Shown here: one piece after another, positions 51,608 to 62,700 of the stretch
Numbering within the stretch: the first letter of the stretch is position 1
Layout: each line of letters starts with the position of its first letter
Assembly: GCF_001484765.1 (NCBI RefSeq)
Contig: NZ_KQ947379.1
Location: forward strand, 1 to 64,000
Origin: Entomohabitans teleogrylli
GTDB taxonomy: Bacteria > Pseudomonadota > Gammaproteobacteria > Enterobacterales > Enterobacteriaceae
DNA length: 64,000 nt
Reading direction: 5' to 3'
The notes under the pieces: generated by a model
Databases searched by the model: none
The model's input: only the letters and a program-made list of their open reading frames with translations
Told to the model about the DNA's origin: nothing
Made by a program: the position numbers and the translations under genes

Positions 51608-51671
51608 TGTAAACATTATCATACAGCTATCGTAACGCCCATTTGACGACCTGGACCTTTTTTCGTACTCT
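51608..51671 (+). promoter_or_regulatory. tyrP promoter with TyrR box
   Basis: TGTAAA-CATTAT-CATACA (51608-51625) fits the TyrR box (TGTAAA-N6-TTTACA) in 10 of 12 positions. TTGACG (51643-51648) and TACTCT (51666-51671) are 17 bp apart, predicting a start near 51678. TyrR control of tyrP by aromatic amino acids is known in E. coli. Confidence 0.75.
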
Positions 51672-51717
51672 GCGCCGCACAATTGATTGCTGAAAAGCCC
51701 TGTTACGAGAACAAAGC

Positions 51718-52929
51718 GTGAAGAATCGCACTCTGGGGAGTATTTTTATCGTTGCCGGCACCACTATTGGCGCAGGTATGCTGGCAATGCCGCTGGCCGC
51801 CGCGGGCGTCGGTTTTGGCGTGACGCTGTTGTTATTGATCGGACTGTGGAGCCTGATGTGCTATACCGCCCTGCTGCTGGTGGAAGTCTACCAGCACCAG
51901 CCTGCGGATATGGGGCTGGGTAGCCTGGCGCGCTACTATCTCGGGCGACCCGGACAGTGGCTGACGGGATGCAGCATGCTGTTTCTGATGTACGCCCTGA
52001 CTGCCGCCTATATCAGCGGCGCCGGGGAGTTAATCGCCGCCAGCCTGAGCCAGTGGTCAGGAACAGAGATTCCGGCCTCCCGGGGTGTGCTGTTGTTCAC
52101 GCTGGTTGCCGGCGGGGTGGTATGCATTGGTACTCAGGCAGTGGATTTTTTTAACCGTTTCCTGTTCAGCGCCAAGATTATTATGCTGGTCGTTATGCTG
52201 GCGCTGCTACTGCCGCATATTCGCCAGACTAATCTGCTGACGCTGCCGCTGGAAAAAGGCTTGTCGCTGTCGGCCATTCCGGTGATTTTCACCTCCTTCG
52301 GCTTTCACGGCAGTGTGCCGAGTATCGTCAGTTATATGAATGGCGATCGCCGTAAACTGCGCTGGATTTTTATCACCGGTAGCGCCATTCCCCTGCTGGC
52401 CTATATTTTCTGGCAACTGGCCACGCTCGGCGCCATTAGTTCACACACTTTTGTCGGTCTGCTGGCTGACCATTCGGGCCTCAACGGTTTGCTGCAGGCG
52501 ATCCGCGCCGTAGTGGCCACGCCGCATGTGGAACTGGCGGTACATCTGTTCGCCGATCTGGCGCTGGCCACCTCATTTCTCGGGGTTTCCCTCGGGTTGT
52601 TCGATTATTTACGCGATCTGTTTCAGAGGAGCCACGGCGTCGCCGGACGCCTGCAGAGCGGTTTGTTGACCTTTTTACCACCGCTGGCCTTCGCGCTGTT
52701 CTATCCACGGGGATTTGTGCTGGCGCTGGGCTACGCGGGCGTGGCGCTGGCAGTGCTGGCCCTGCTGCTCCCTGCCTTACTGGTCTGGCAAAGCCGCAAA
52801 CGGCACCGTGGAGATCACTACCAGGTAGCAGGCGGTCAGCCCCTGCTGATACTGGTATTCCTTTGCGGACTGGCGGTAATCGCTATTCAGTTATTAATCA
52901 GCGCCGGCCTGCTGCCGTCGGTGGGCTGA
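51718..52929 (+). CDS. tyrP: Tyrosine-specific transporter TyrP
   Basis: TyrP is a proton-driven tyrosine importer of the aromatic amino acid permease family. The 403-aa protein begins at GTG ([20 protein letters not shown]), has about eleven membrane segments and is close to E. coli TyrP over its full length ([40 protein letters not shown]). E. coli yecA and the tRNA cluster that follow tyrP are not seen here; phage DNA begins instead. Confidence 0.95.
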   Translation: MKNRTLGSIFIVAGTTIGAGMLAMPLAAAGVGFGVTLLLLIGLWSLMCYTALLLVEVYQHQPADMGLGSLARYYLGRPGQWLTGCSMLFLMYALTAAYISGAGELIAASLSQWSGTEIPASRGVLLFTLVAGGVVCIGTQAVDFFNRFLFSAKIIMLVVMLALLLPHIRQTNLLTLPLEKGLSLSAIPVIFTSFGFHGSVPSIVSYMNGDRRKLRWIFITGSAIPLLAYIFWQLATLGAISSHTFVGLLADHSGLNGLLQAIRAVVATPHVELAVHLFADLALATSFLGVSLGLFDYLRDLFQRSHGVAGRLQSGLLTFLPPLAFALFYPRGFVLALGYAGVALAVLALLLPALLVWQSRKRHRGDHYQVAGGQPLLILVFLCGLAVIAIQLLISAGLLPSVG

Positions 52930-53478
52930 ACATCCCTTCCCTGCTCCTCATGACAGGTTGTCCCCCTGCCCGCCGGTTAGTGCCGGCGGATGTCATACCC
53001 GGTTGATTCGCCTCTCAATACCTTACCAGCGTTCTGACGAGAAACAGATCATTTCTGGCCCGGGAAAATAACCGACCAAAAGCATCACTTATATCGATAA
53101 TTACCAACCGGTATTTTTGTCAGGCATAAAATATCACCTCCGGCAACCCGGTATTAAACCAGAAAAAACCTGCCCGCTTCTGCGATATTCTTTTATGTTA
53201 AAAATGGATTTTTAAGACATAAATATCGTGACCGCCATTAAAATCTTAACCATTAAAGGGGCCGAATCTGAATTGCTAATGCTCCATAATTTCCTCCTTG
53301 TCAGCATTGCTTTAAAGCCAGTAATATTAGTTCTTTAATCATTTCAGAGACTTCACGGCTTTCAGCCTATGCTGTGCCGTGAGTAATATCTGAAAACTGG
53401 GTGTTTCACTGAAGCCTTATTGCTAATACTCTACAGCAACGAGTATAGTAGCCGCGCTTCGTCCGGAGGTGTTGTACT
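52930..53478. other. tyrP to phage junction region
   Basis: The 549 bp hold a tyrP 3' hairpin (CCGCCGG 52970-52976 with CCGGCGG 52983-52989), AT-rich DNA, and a two-part hairpin with CACGGC (53354-53359), CAGC, GCTG and GCCGTG (53376-53381). No tRNA or recognised attachment site was found, and no long open frame. The host/prophage boundary may lie here or downstream of the next gene. Confidence 0.5.
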
Positions 53479-53691
53479 ATGTTGTCCCATATTACCGAAA
53501 AGTTACTGGAGCTCACCTACCACAGTAATCCCCAAATACGTATTGCATCACTACACGCGCTGGGTGAAAGTGCCAAACCGCTGACTCACGTCGTTAATCG
53601 GTTAATAGAACTGACAGACGATCAGTCCCCCGATGTGGCGATCGCCGCGATTGAGGCACTTAAGAGTATTTATGGGAAGAAGGGGCGGTGA
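53479..53691 (+). CDS. Small HEAT-repeat-like protein
   Basis: The 70-aa protein has a strong ribosome site (GGAGG, 10 bp upstream). It reads as two HEAT-type helical repeats: PQIRIASLHALGESAKPLTH and SPDVAIAAIEALKSIYGKK, each with the A-x-x-A-L pattern. It ends in a basic tail. HEAT pairs form protein-binding scaffolds; the partner is unknown. It stands alone between tyrP and the convergent phage tail gene and may be host or prophage. Not recognised as a named gene. Confidence 0.65.
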   Translation: MLSHITEKLLELTYHSNPQIRIASLHALGESAKPLTHVVNRLIELTDDQSPDVAIAAIEALKSIYGKKGR

Positions 53692-53792
53692 TATAGTATT
53701 TTAAATAAAAACCTCAACGCCCTGAATAAAAATTCACTATAACTAATTTACATATTAAATCATGTATATTTAACTCCAACTGACATGATTAA

Positions 53793-56700
53793 TTATACCA
53801 GTGAAATTGAATCTCCAGCCTTATACAAAAGAGCCACACCGGTAAACTTCAGATAGGCATAATCATTACGATTTGGGAATTGAATGGTAATCTTGTGTTG
53901 TCTATCGTATCCGGAGGGGGGTATTTGCAGCACAAAGTTATCAAATGTACGATTCATTCCATTATTACCACAATCCCACTCCCACAAGATACTCTCATCA
54001 CATCTTATTGTGATAAACTGCCTCCACCTCGCGTACATATAAGAACTCCCTAAAAAGAGCAGAACTCGCTTAAATGGAGCCCCATTCACTGTCGCTATAT
54101 GATAACGAACTTCCTTGTCAGAAAAAGAATTATTACCCCAAACTTTATCACTAAAATAATCCGTCGCAGATATAATATCCCCGTAAATCTTCTCAGCATA
54201 AAGGCGGTTAACCGTACATGTCTCATCAATAACAACATTGCTCAACTTACCGCTGATTGCCTGGACATTTCCTCGAACGGTGACATTATTAAATTCAGCA
54301 TTTCCCGACTTAGGCAATTTCCATCCATTATTCCCGGCAATATAATTCGTCGATTGCAATGAATCAGAAATCTTACCAAACGAAATACTGGCATCCTTAA
54401 TAAACGCCGAATTAATAAACGTCTGACCATTTTCAACCGCAAACGGCGTACTGACCGTGCCATTATTAGCCGTAATCAGTGCAAAGCGCTGGGCGTTGAC
54501 CAGGAACTGACTGTTACCTTGACTATCTGCCCCAAGAGCGATACCGCTAACAATTTTATTTTTATTACTATCGACCTCAACTTTCATGGTCCAGGAAGCT
54601 GAAACTGTTCCATCAAGAGATGCGATTGCTTTTGCATTCTCCTGAATTTGAGCCGTGTTCTCCCCGGCTGTCGTACTAAGCAGGTCAACCTTTTTGGCCT
54701 GTGCGGTTAAAGTCTTCCCCTGCTCTTCAACTGTCGTTTCCAGCAATGAAAGAGCGGACGCACTGGCCTTACCATCAAGTGCAAGGGTATCGGTCACATC
54801 ATAAACGGCAAACGTAGATACAATAATCGTCTTATTTCCTGATGTTGCGCCCATTGCAAAAATCTGGAATTTAGCCGACAGCGTTGTATCTGAAGCGGCG
54901 ACAAAGTCATGGGTAAATGTGCCCCACGATGTTGTCAAATTTCGGTCAGTATCCCGATTCGTGATCGTACCACCAGAATACGTCGTACCATTAACTTGTC
55001 GAAGTTTAAGAACGGTATTGCTGCCACTTACCAGTTTAGCTCTGATAATAAAGCGATAGCGTCGCCCCGGAGAGACAGGAATAAAGCCGGTGCCAATCCA
55101 GGCGTTATAACCAGCCGGACTGGTGATTTGTACCCCTGAGCCTCCATCACCAATAGCGGCTCCCCAGGTGAAAGTTCCGTTTCCACTTTGCCATCCCCCT
55201 AAACCATTTATAAAATTTGGATTGGGCGTAAGGCTATCGCCTGTTGAGCCGATACTTTTCACATCATCAGCAAGACGGCTGACACTGCTATTCAACTGGG
55301 TGATACTACTACTCTGACTGCTAATTGAACCTTCAACATTATCAACACGAGTTCTCAGGCTAGTTAAAGCTGAAGCATCCGCTTTGGTATTTATAGCGAT
55401 TTCATTGGTGATATCAGAAACAGAGACATCATCAAAATACATGTAGCCCGATGATAATGAGCCAAATAAGCCAATGGTATAGATGCCTGTCGTCGAGCAA
55501 ACGTAATCAAAAGACGTAAAAGTCCAGGTAGCGACAGTGCTTACACTGGAGGAAGTCCATTCCACAGCCTTGAGTAATGTCCCGGCGCTATTTCCAAGAC
55601 GCAACTTATTATTGTTGGCATCTCTGACAGCCATGTCATTCGAACGACGAGCATAGACGCCAATTCGGTATGTTCTGCCTTCAACAAAGACAACATTTTG
55701 CTGAATTGTGCTATTCCCTGCGCTCGCAGACAGACGTGCTATTCTGGCCCCGGAACGCGGGTTTGTGGCAGCGATGGTATCCCACGCTGAGCCAGTTAAT
55801 GTCCATGCATCCAGACCTCGTTCAAAGGAACAGTTAGCGACCATTGTTTCAGGAGTATTTGTCGCCGCATTCATATCAGCAATCACAGCGCTCAGGCCTG
55901 ACGACAGGGAAGTCGTCTGCAAGGACTGAGAGGTAATTTTCCCCTCAGCGCTGGTGACGCGACTATCCAGTGATGAGATAGCACCAGCGTTAGACGAAAT
56001 TCCCAGCTCATTTGTCACATCGCGCAAATAGACGCTGCTAACGGTTAATGTGCCATAATTATTACCATTTCCATCATATGCAAAGATATTCAGGTTAGCG
56101 GAATCACATGCTGTCGTTGTAGATAACGTGACTTCATAGGTCGCAAAAGACGTTGATGTTGGCGTGACATAAACATCGTTGAGGCTTTGAGAGCCATTAA
56201 GACTACTCACCAGACGCACAAGGAATCGGGATAGCGACGTTTTAGCTACAATCGTTGCCCGGTATTTTCTCTGTGGGGCTGCCGGGAACCATGTCTGTTT
56301 ACCGCTCAAATCAGCCGGAGTGCGAATGCTCGGGTTTGACGCCTGACCTTTTGTGATGATCACCCCCGGGCCGCTATTACCAGACGAAGATCCCCAGACA
56401 ATGGTGTTACCCACGCCACCGGTTGTCAGATTCCACATATCCGTTCCACTTGTAAAAAGCGGATTCGGGACAATATTGTCGCCCTGGCCAGTCATACTGG
56501 ACAGAGTATTAGACAAACTGACAAGGTTATTCGACTGACTGGTGATATTATTTTCAGCTACGGTAACGCGACTCGACAAAGATGTAACAGCGCTGGCGTC
56601 AGCTTTTGTTTCCAGTGCTAAAGCGTCGGTCACATCAAACACAGTAACATTGTCGATAATCAGCGTTGAGTTAATGCTCGCATTAATAATATCAAAGCGA

Positions 56701-59700
56701 ACAAATGCCGCTGTACCGGATGTCGCCGGAAAATCATAACTATACGATGTCCAGGTGGTGGAAATTCCCTGAGTTGGCGCATCCACAACAACATCAGCAG
56801 CAGTGAGATTTAAATTTTTAGTCCGACGACGCAAAATCATCTGTACGGTACCAGAGTTAGCTTTGACTCTGATATTTATCCGATAACGTCTTGAACCATT
56901 GACAGGAATATAGACCGTATAAAGAGTGGCGTTACCACTGCTACCAACTTTCAGCTTACACGCAGCGCTATTATTTTCCCCCTCATTGCCGCTCCAGAAA
57001 ACATTCGTTGAACTGGACTGAAGCCAACCACTAAGGCCATTTATAAATCGCGTGTTAGAGATGATAGAGTCACCAGTACTCGCTAAATCCTGAATGGCAC
57101 CGTTCAGACCACTGATAGAGGTGTTCAGACTGGTGATACTGCTCGCCTGGTTCTCTATTCTACCCTCAGCGTTAGAAACCCGGGTATCAAGACTATTGAT
57201 AGCGGAAGCATTAGCATTAATATTCAACGCATCGGTAATATCAACCAGTCGCACGTTGCTAACAGCAACAGAGCCTAAAGATGTTGTCGTGCCGGAATAG
57301 GGAAAAAGATACAACTTGGCCATTGTTGCAACCGATGTAGCACTCAATGTCCCGGTGAAATCCTCCCAGTCATCCCCCAGAACTTTACGAACCTCGTTGT
57401 AAGATTCAGTTTTATCTTTAGCAATACTCACTAAACGCATCAACAAAGTCTTATGACCGCTAATTCCTTTCGCCCTGACCTGAATCTGATATTTGCGACC
57501 TGCCTGCGTCGGGAACGGAGCAAGAGTACCATCGGTTTTTGCCGGAGCTCTGAACGAAGGATTGGACGTTGCACTTCCTTTGGTTAAAACCACCCCAGCG
57601 CCGCCATCACCGAAGGATGCTCCCCAGATAAACGAATTATTTGTGTCACCAGTGGCTTTTTGCCACAGTTCAATACCACTACTAAAATCGCCATTAGGAA
57701 TTAAACTATCGCCACTACCAGCAATAAAGTTCACCGAGTTATTCAGCCTGGTAATATTGATACCCTGACTGGCAATCGTATCCCCCTGTTTAGAAACGGA
57801 AGATTCCAGAGCATTGACTGCTGTTTGATTTGCTTTACCGGCAACGTCAGTCTCCAGTTTAGTAATACTTTTTGCCTGGCTGTTAATTTTCCCTTCTGTA
57901 GATTCCACGCGAGTAGCCAGACTGCTTAGAGCACTTGCATTAGCCTGGTTTTCGAGCGTATCGGTTATATCCAGAACATATACATGGTCCAGATAAATCG
58001 TTGTATGCGCGGTATTATTAACAATATCAAAGCGGGCAAAAGCAGCATTTGCCGGAAAGGCTGCATAGTCATAGGAGAAAGTCTGCCAGGATGTGGTCAC
58101 ATTGGCCGTGTAATCACCTAAGACATCGGAGCTACTAATATTATCAAGCCTATATCTACGCCGTAGACGTATTTCCGCCGCCGCGTTTGCTTTTGCCCGA
58201 ACCACAATCCGATAACGTCGCGACCCGATAACCGGAATATAAACCGTATAGAGTGTCGCACCAGCACTGGTACTATTGATTAATTTGGCGGCAGCACCCT
58301 TATTTTCACCTTCGTTGTTGCTCCATACTACTTGTGAAGAACCGGATAACTGCCACCCCGTTAATCCATTAATAAAGCGTGGGTTGGTCGTAATAGCGTC
58401 ACCGGATGCGGCATAATCCTGTAATGCCCCATTAATACCCGTGATAGACGCATTCAGATTGGTTATGCTCGAAGACTGGCTTTCGATTTTTCCTTCAGTG
58501 TTGGTAACGCGAGTTGTGAGTCCACTGATCGCAGAAGCATTGGCCGTTGCTGCTTTTTGAGCCTCATAGGCCTCAGACACTTCACGAATCACCAAATCGT
58601 CAACATACGCGCTCCATCCCCTACCTGATGATCCCAGGCTATCTCTGATTGAGAACCATACAATACCTTGCGAGTACTGACGTGAATCAGAATCGACCGG
58701 AACACGGCAAACACCAGCAACCTTAACCCAGGCATCATTTTTTAATGGCTCGGAAGACAGCCCCCCACCCGAATTTGCTGTGCTAAGGGTCGAACTGAAT
58801 GCTGCAGGCCAGGATGAATAATTGGTTCCCGCTGTACGCCGATCGACAACTGTCAGCCCCATGACAAATGTGCCGGTTGACGGCATATTTGAGGCCCTAA
58901 TTCTTGCCTCGAATGAAAATACCGCATTGCCACGCACAGAGAAGTAAGATCCTAAAGTACGATCGGCATTACCCGATTCGCTGGCTGAACGCGTTAACTT
59001 CAGTGCACGAGCCCCCTCAAAAACAGGGCTATCAACAATGACTGCATTCACTCCGTTATTGAACTGGGTTCCGGTAGCGAATGACTCAAAAGAGCCGTCA
59101 TGCCACACATTACCTGCGCTCTTTTGCAAAGAGGCGCTAATGCTGGTCAAACTGTCAGCACGGGCTTCATTGTCAGTCACTCGAGAACTCAGCGCCGAGA
59201 TTGCGCTGGCATTTGTCTCAATTTTAAGCGTATCGGTTATGTCGACCAGCTTCACATGACTAATGGCCACTGCGCCGAGAGAAGAGGCGCTGCCGCTATA
59301 TGGAAAGAGATATAATTTGGCCTGTTTCGCCACCGTCGTGGAGGTAACAACTCCTGAGTATTCCGTCCATTCGTCACCAAAAACGCTGCGAACCTCATTG
59401 TATGATTCGCTGCCATCTTCTGCGATACTCACCAGACGCATTAGCAGCGTTTTGTGTCCGCTAATACCTTTCGCCTTAACAGTGACTTGATATTTTCTTC
59501 CCGGTTCCGTGGGGAATGGCGCCAAAACACCGCCAGCCCCTGTCGGAGTCCTGAGTGACGGATTCGAGGTCGTGCTACCTTTTGTCAATATGACTCCCGG
59601 GCCACCATCCCCGAAATTCGCCCCCCACTCGACAGTGTTACGATTATCTCCGATTGCCTGCTGCCATAGTCCGGTACCATTTTTAAAGTCAAAGTTAGGA

Positions 59701-62700
59701 ATGAGATTGTCACCCATGCCGGACAGATAACCGATACTATTGTCCAGCAATGTAATACTCTCTCCCTGGCTACTCACCTTATTACCCTGCTGAGTAACAG
59801 TCGTCTGCAGTAATGACAGTGCAGATGCATCAGCCTTATTAGTAATATTATTTTCGGCAGTAGTTAACCGACCAGAAAGAGAAGTAATTGAAGACTGATG
59901 AGCCGCAATGTCTGTCTCAGTTTTGGTTACACGATTAGTCAGTGCGGTTACCGCGGTACCATTCGCTTTTTTCGCGACTTCAGCATTCGTGGCAGAAAGA
60001 TCATTCTTCAGTTGGGTAATCTGAGTTCCCTGGCTCGTTATCGTGTTATCCAGTTGAGTTACTGTGGAAGATAACCCGGAAATCGCATTCGCATTTGCGC
60101 TAATATTCGCGGCATTAGTCACATCCTCCACAACCACATCATCAATATAGAGATTCCCGCCATTAAGAGACGCATAGATACCAATGATATGATCGCCTGT
60201 GGCTGCTGAAGTCCAGGAGATTGACGATTTTGTCCATGCCGTTTTTGTCACATCAAACAGTGCTGCCGCCAGCAATACATTAGTCGAGTTGGCTATTCTC
60301 AATTTATGGTTGGCGCTATCCGAAAGCACAGAACCACCCTCATGACGATACCAGCAGGAAATATTATAAGTACGACCAGCAACAAATTTTACCGTCTGTG
60401 AAATCTGCGCATTGTTGGTTCCCGCGCCCACCGTAGCCTTTGGCGATATATAACGAGCGATTCTTAATCCGCTAACAGGATTAACAGCATTTAAATAATC
60501 CCACGCAGCTACGGTCCCGGTAATACTCCAGTCAGAAAGCGCCCGTTCAAAAGAGGCATTACTCAATAGATTATTCGGAGTATTTACCGCCGTTTTCAGA
60601 TCATTGGTCAGCGCTGAAACACCGGCATTCAGGGTTATCAGATTATTATTAAGCTGTGTAATCGAACTGCTCTGATTTGTGATATTTCCTTCCGTTGCGC
60701 TAACTCGAGTTGTTAGTGCAGTCAGAGCGCTGGCGTCGGCTTTGGCATTAATTTTATTTGTCAGACTGGTATTCTGAGTATTTAAATCACTGCGCAAATT
60801 AGTTATTTGTGTTGCCTGAGCCTCTGTCCTGGTATTAAGTGTCGAGAGCTCCGTCTGAATCTCAGAAACAGAATCATCCACTTTCGTTTCCAGCGCCTGG
60901 CGCGCCGTCGCTTCGGCTCTGTCGGCGGCGACCCGCGCCTGGCGCTCAGAATAGATAAGCCCCGCGCTGACCTGATTAACATCATTGCCGGTATAGCCGC
61001 CGCGCAGTTGGGTGGCCAGCGTTTCGCGCGCCACCGCCTGCGCCGCGTCAGCGTTCGCCCGGGCGGTTCTCTCTTCTTCGACCATCCCCACAGATGCCCC
61101 TGGTGCCGGGCGCCCGGTGGCGATGTAGTCAATCAGGAAATAGTCATTTTCCGTCTGCGCCGCAGCCAGATCGATACGGAAGCGGCGAATCACCCCTTCC
61201 GAAGGTACATCGGCAATATTGAAGGTGGCAACGCCATCAACGTCATAATCCGGTTCCGGGAAATTTAACGTTCTGGCGTTTTCCCAGCCCGTTGCCTGCG
61301 GTGACAGCGTCCACAATTTGCCGGCCCAGCGTGGATTACCCACTTTCTTCACCCGCAGCTTGATGAAATTGTATTTATCGCCGTCGATGTCCAAATCGTT
61401 GGGCGATGCCACCGCCGCCGGCGTTTTATCCGCCGGGCGAATCCAGCCCCCCTCAACCCAACCGGGGATGTCCGGATTTGCCGCGCCATTCCAACCCTCG
61501 ATACCTTTGTCGAAATACCAGATCTTCGCGCTGTCAAACTGTTCACCGGTACCGGCAGACACCTGACTTATCATCTGCGCCAGGCTGTCATAATTGCTCT
61601 GCACAATAGTCCGGGTATTTTCGATCGTCGCCACGCGCTCGTTTTTCTCATTGAGAATCGCATCGGCACGCGCCCGGGCCTCATCGGCGATAGCTTCAGT
61701 ACGCTCCCTGGCCTCCTGTACCAGCGCGTCGTTAAACTGGCTCTGCGCCAGGTCAAGCGCCTGCTGCGCCTGCGCCTGCGCATCGGCGGCTAACGCTTCA
61801 GCCTGAGCGCGAGCCTCGGCCACGAGTTGTTCGGTCTGGCTGATACTTTCCTGCAGACTGGCTTCGGTATCGGCGATACTTTTTTGGGTATCGTCCAGCG
61901 CTTTTTGCGTTTCCTGAATGGCGTTATCCACGGTTTGCTGAACATCATTCAGGCTGTTCTGCACCCCGCTAATCGCGTCATCAATATCGCCCTGGGTCAC
62001 CTTGCCGCCGATTTCCGCCAGCAATTCCTGGCCCAGTTCCGTCTCGGTAATTTTCCCGGTCAGATAGCTGGTGATTTCTTCGGCATCCGTCGATGCCTGC
62101 CCGATTACTGCGTTGCAGTAATCGGAGCGGTTGCCGGACTTATCGCTGAATACGGCCCGGAACCAACGACGAACGCCAGCCGCCAGACCGGTGATGGCAT
62201 AGCTGTTCTGGGGATAGGGTACATCCGCCAGCAGGGTTTCATCCGCCAGATCGGCGCTGCCCGAAACATAGAGCGAGGTTTTCAGACCATCGGCAGTACC
62301 CTGACCAAATCCCCAGTTCAGATTGATACCGAAGACAATATCAGCGCTGGCCGTCAAACCGGCAATCGCCGCGGGCTTGCCGACTTTGCCGGCCAGCGTG
62401 GTTTCCTGTGAATAGGCCCAGCCGCTGGAAATCTCCGCGGCGTTAATGGCGCGCACCCGCACCAGATAACGCCCGGCATAAACGCCGCTGACCTCAAAAG
62501 AGGTGGTGGAACCGCGCGGAACATTAACCCAGTTGCCGTTATCACGCCGCCACTGGGCCTCATAGGCGACGGCATTCGCCGCCGGCGACCAGTTAACCCG
62601 CATATGATCGACATGGATGCCCTGGTTCACCACCGAGAAAGTCTCAATCACTATCTCCTGCGGCGCCGCCTGATTACCCGGCGGAATCACGCTTACCGGG

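Noticed and set aside
52930-53478. tRNA gene or phage attachment site after tyrP
   Set aside because: No tRNA cloverleaf elements could be found by eye, and the matching repeat would be outside the window.
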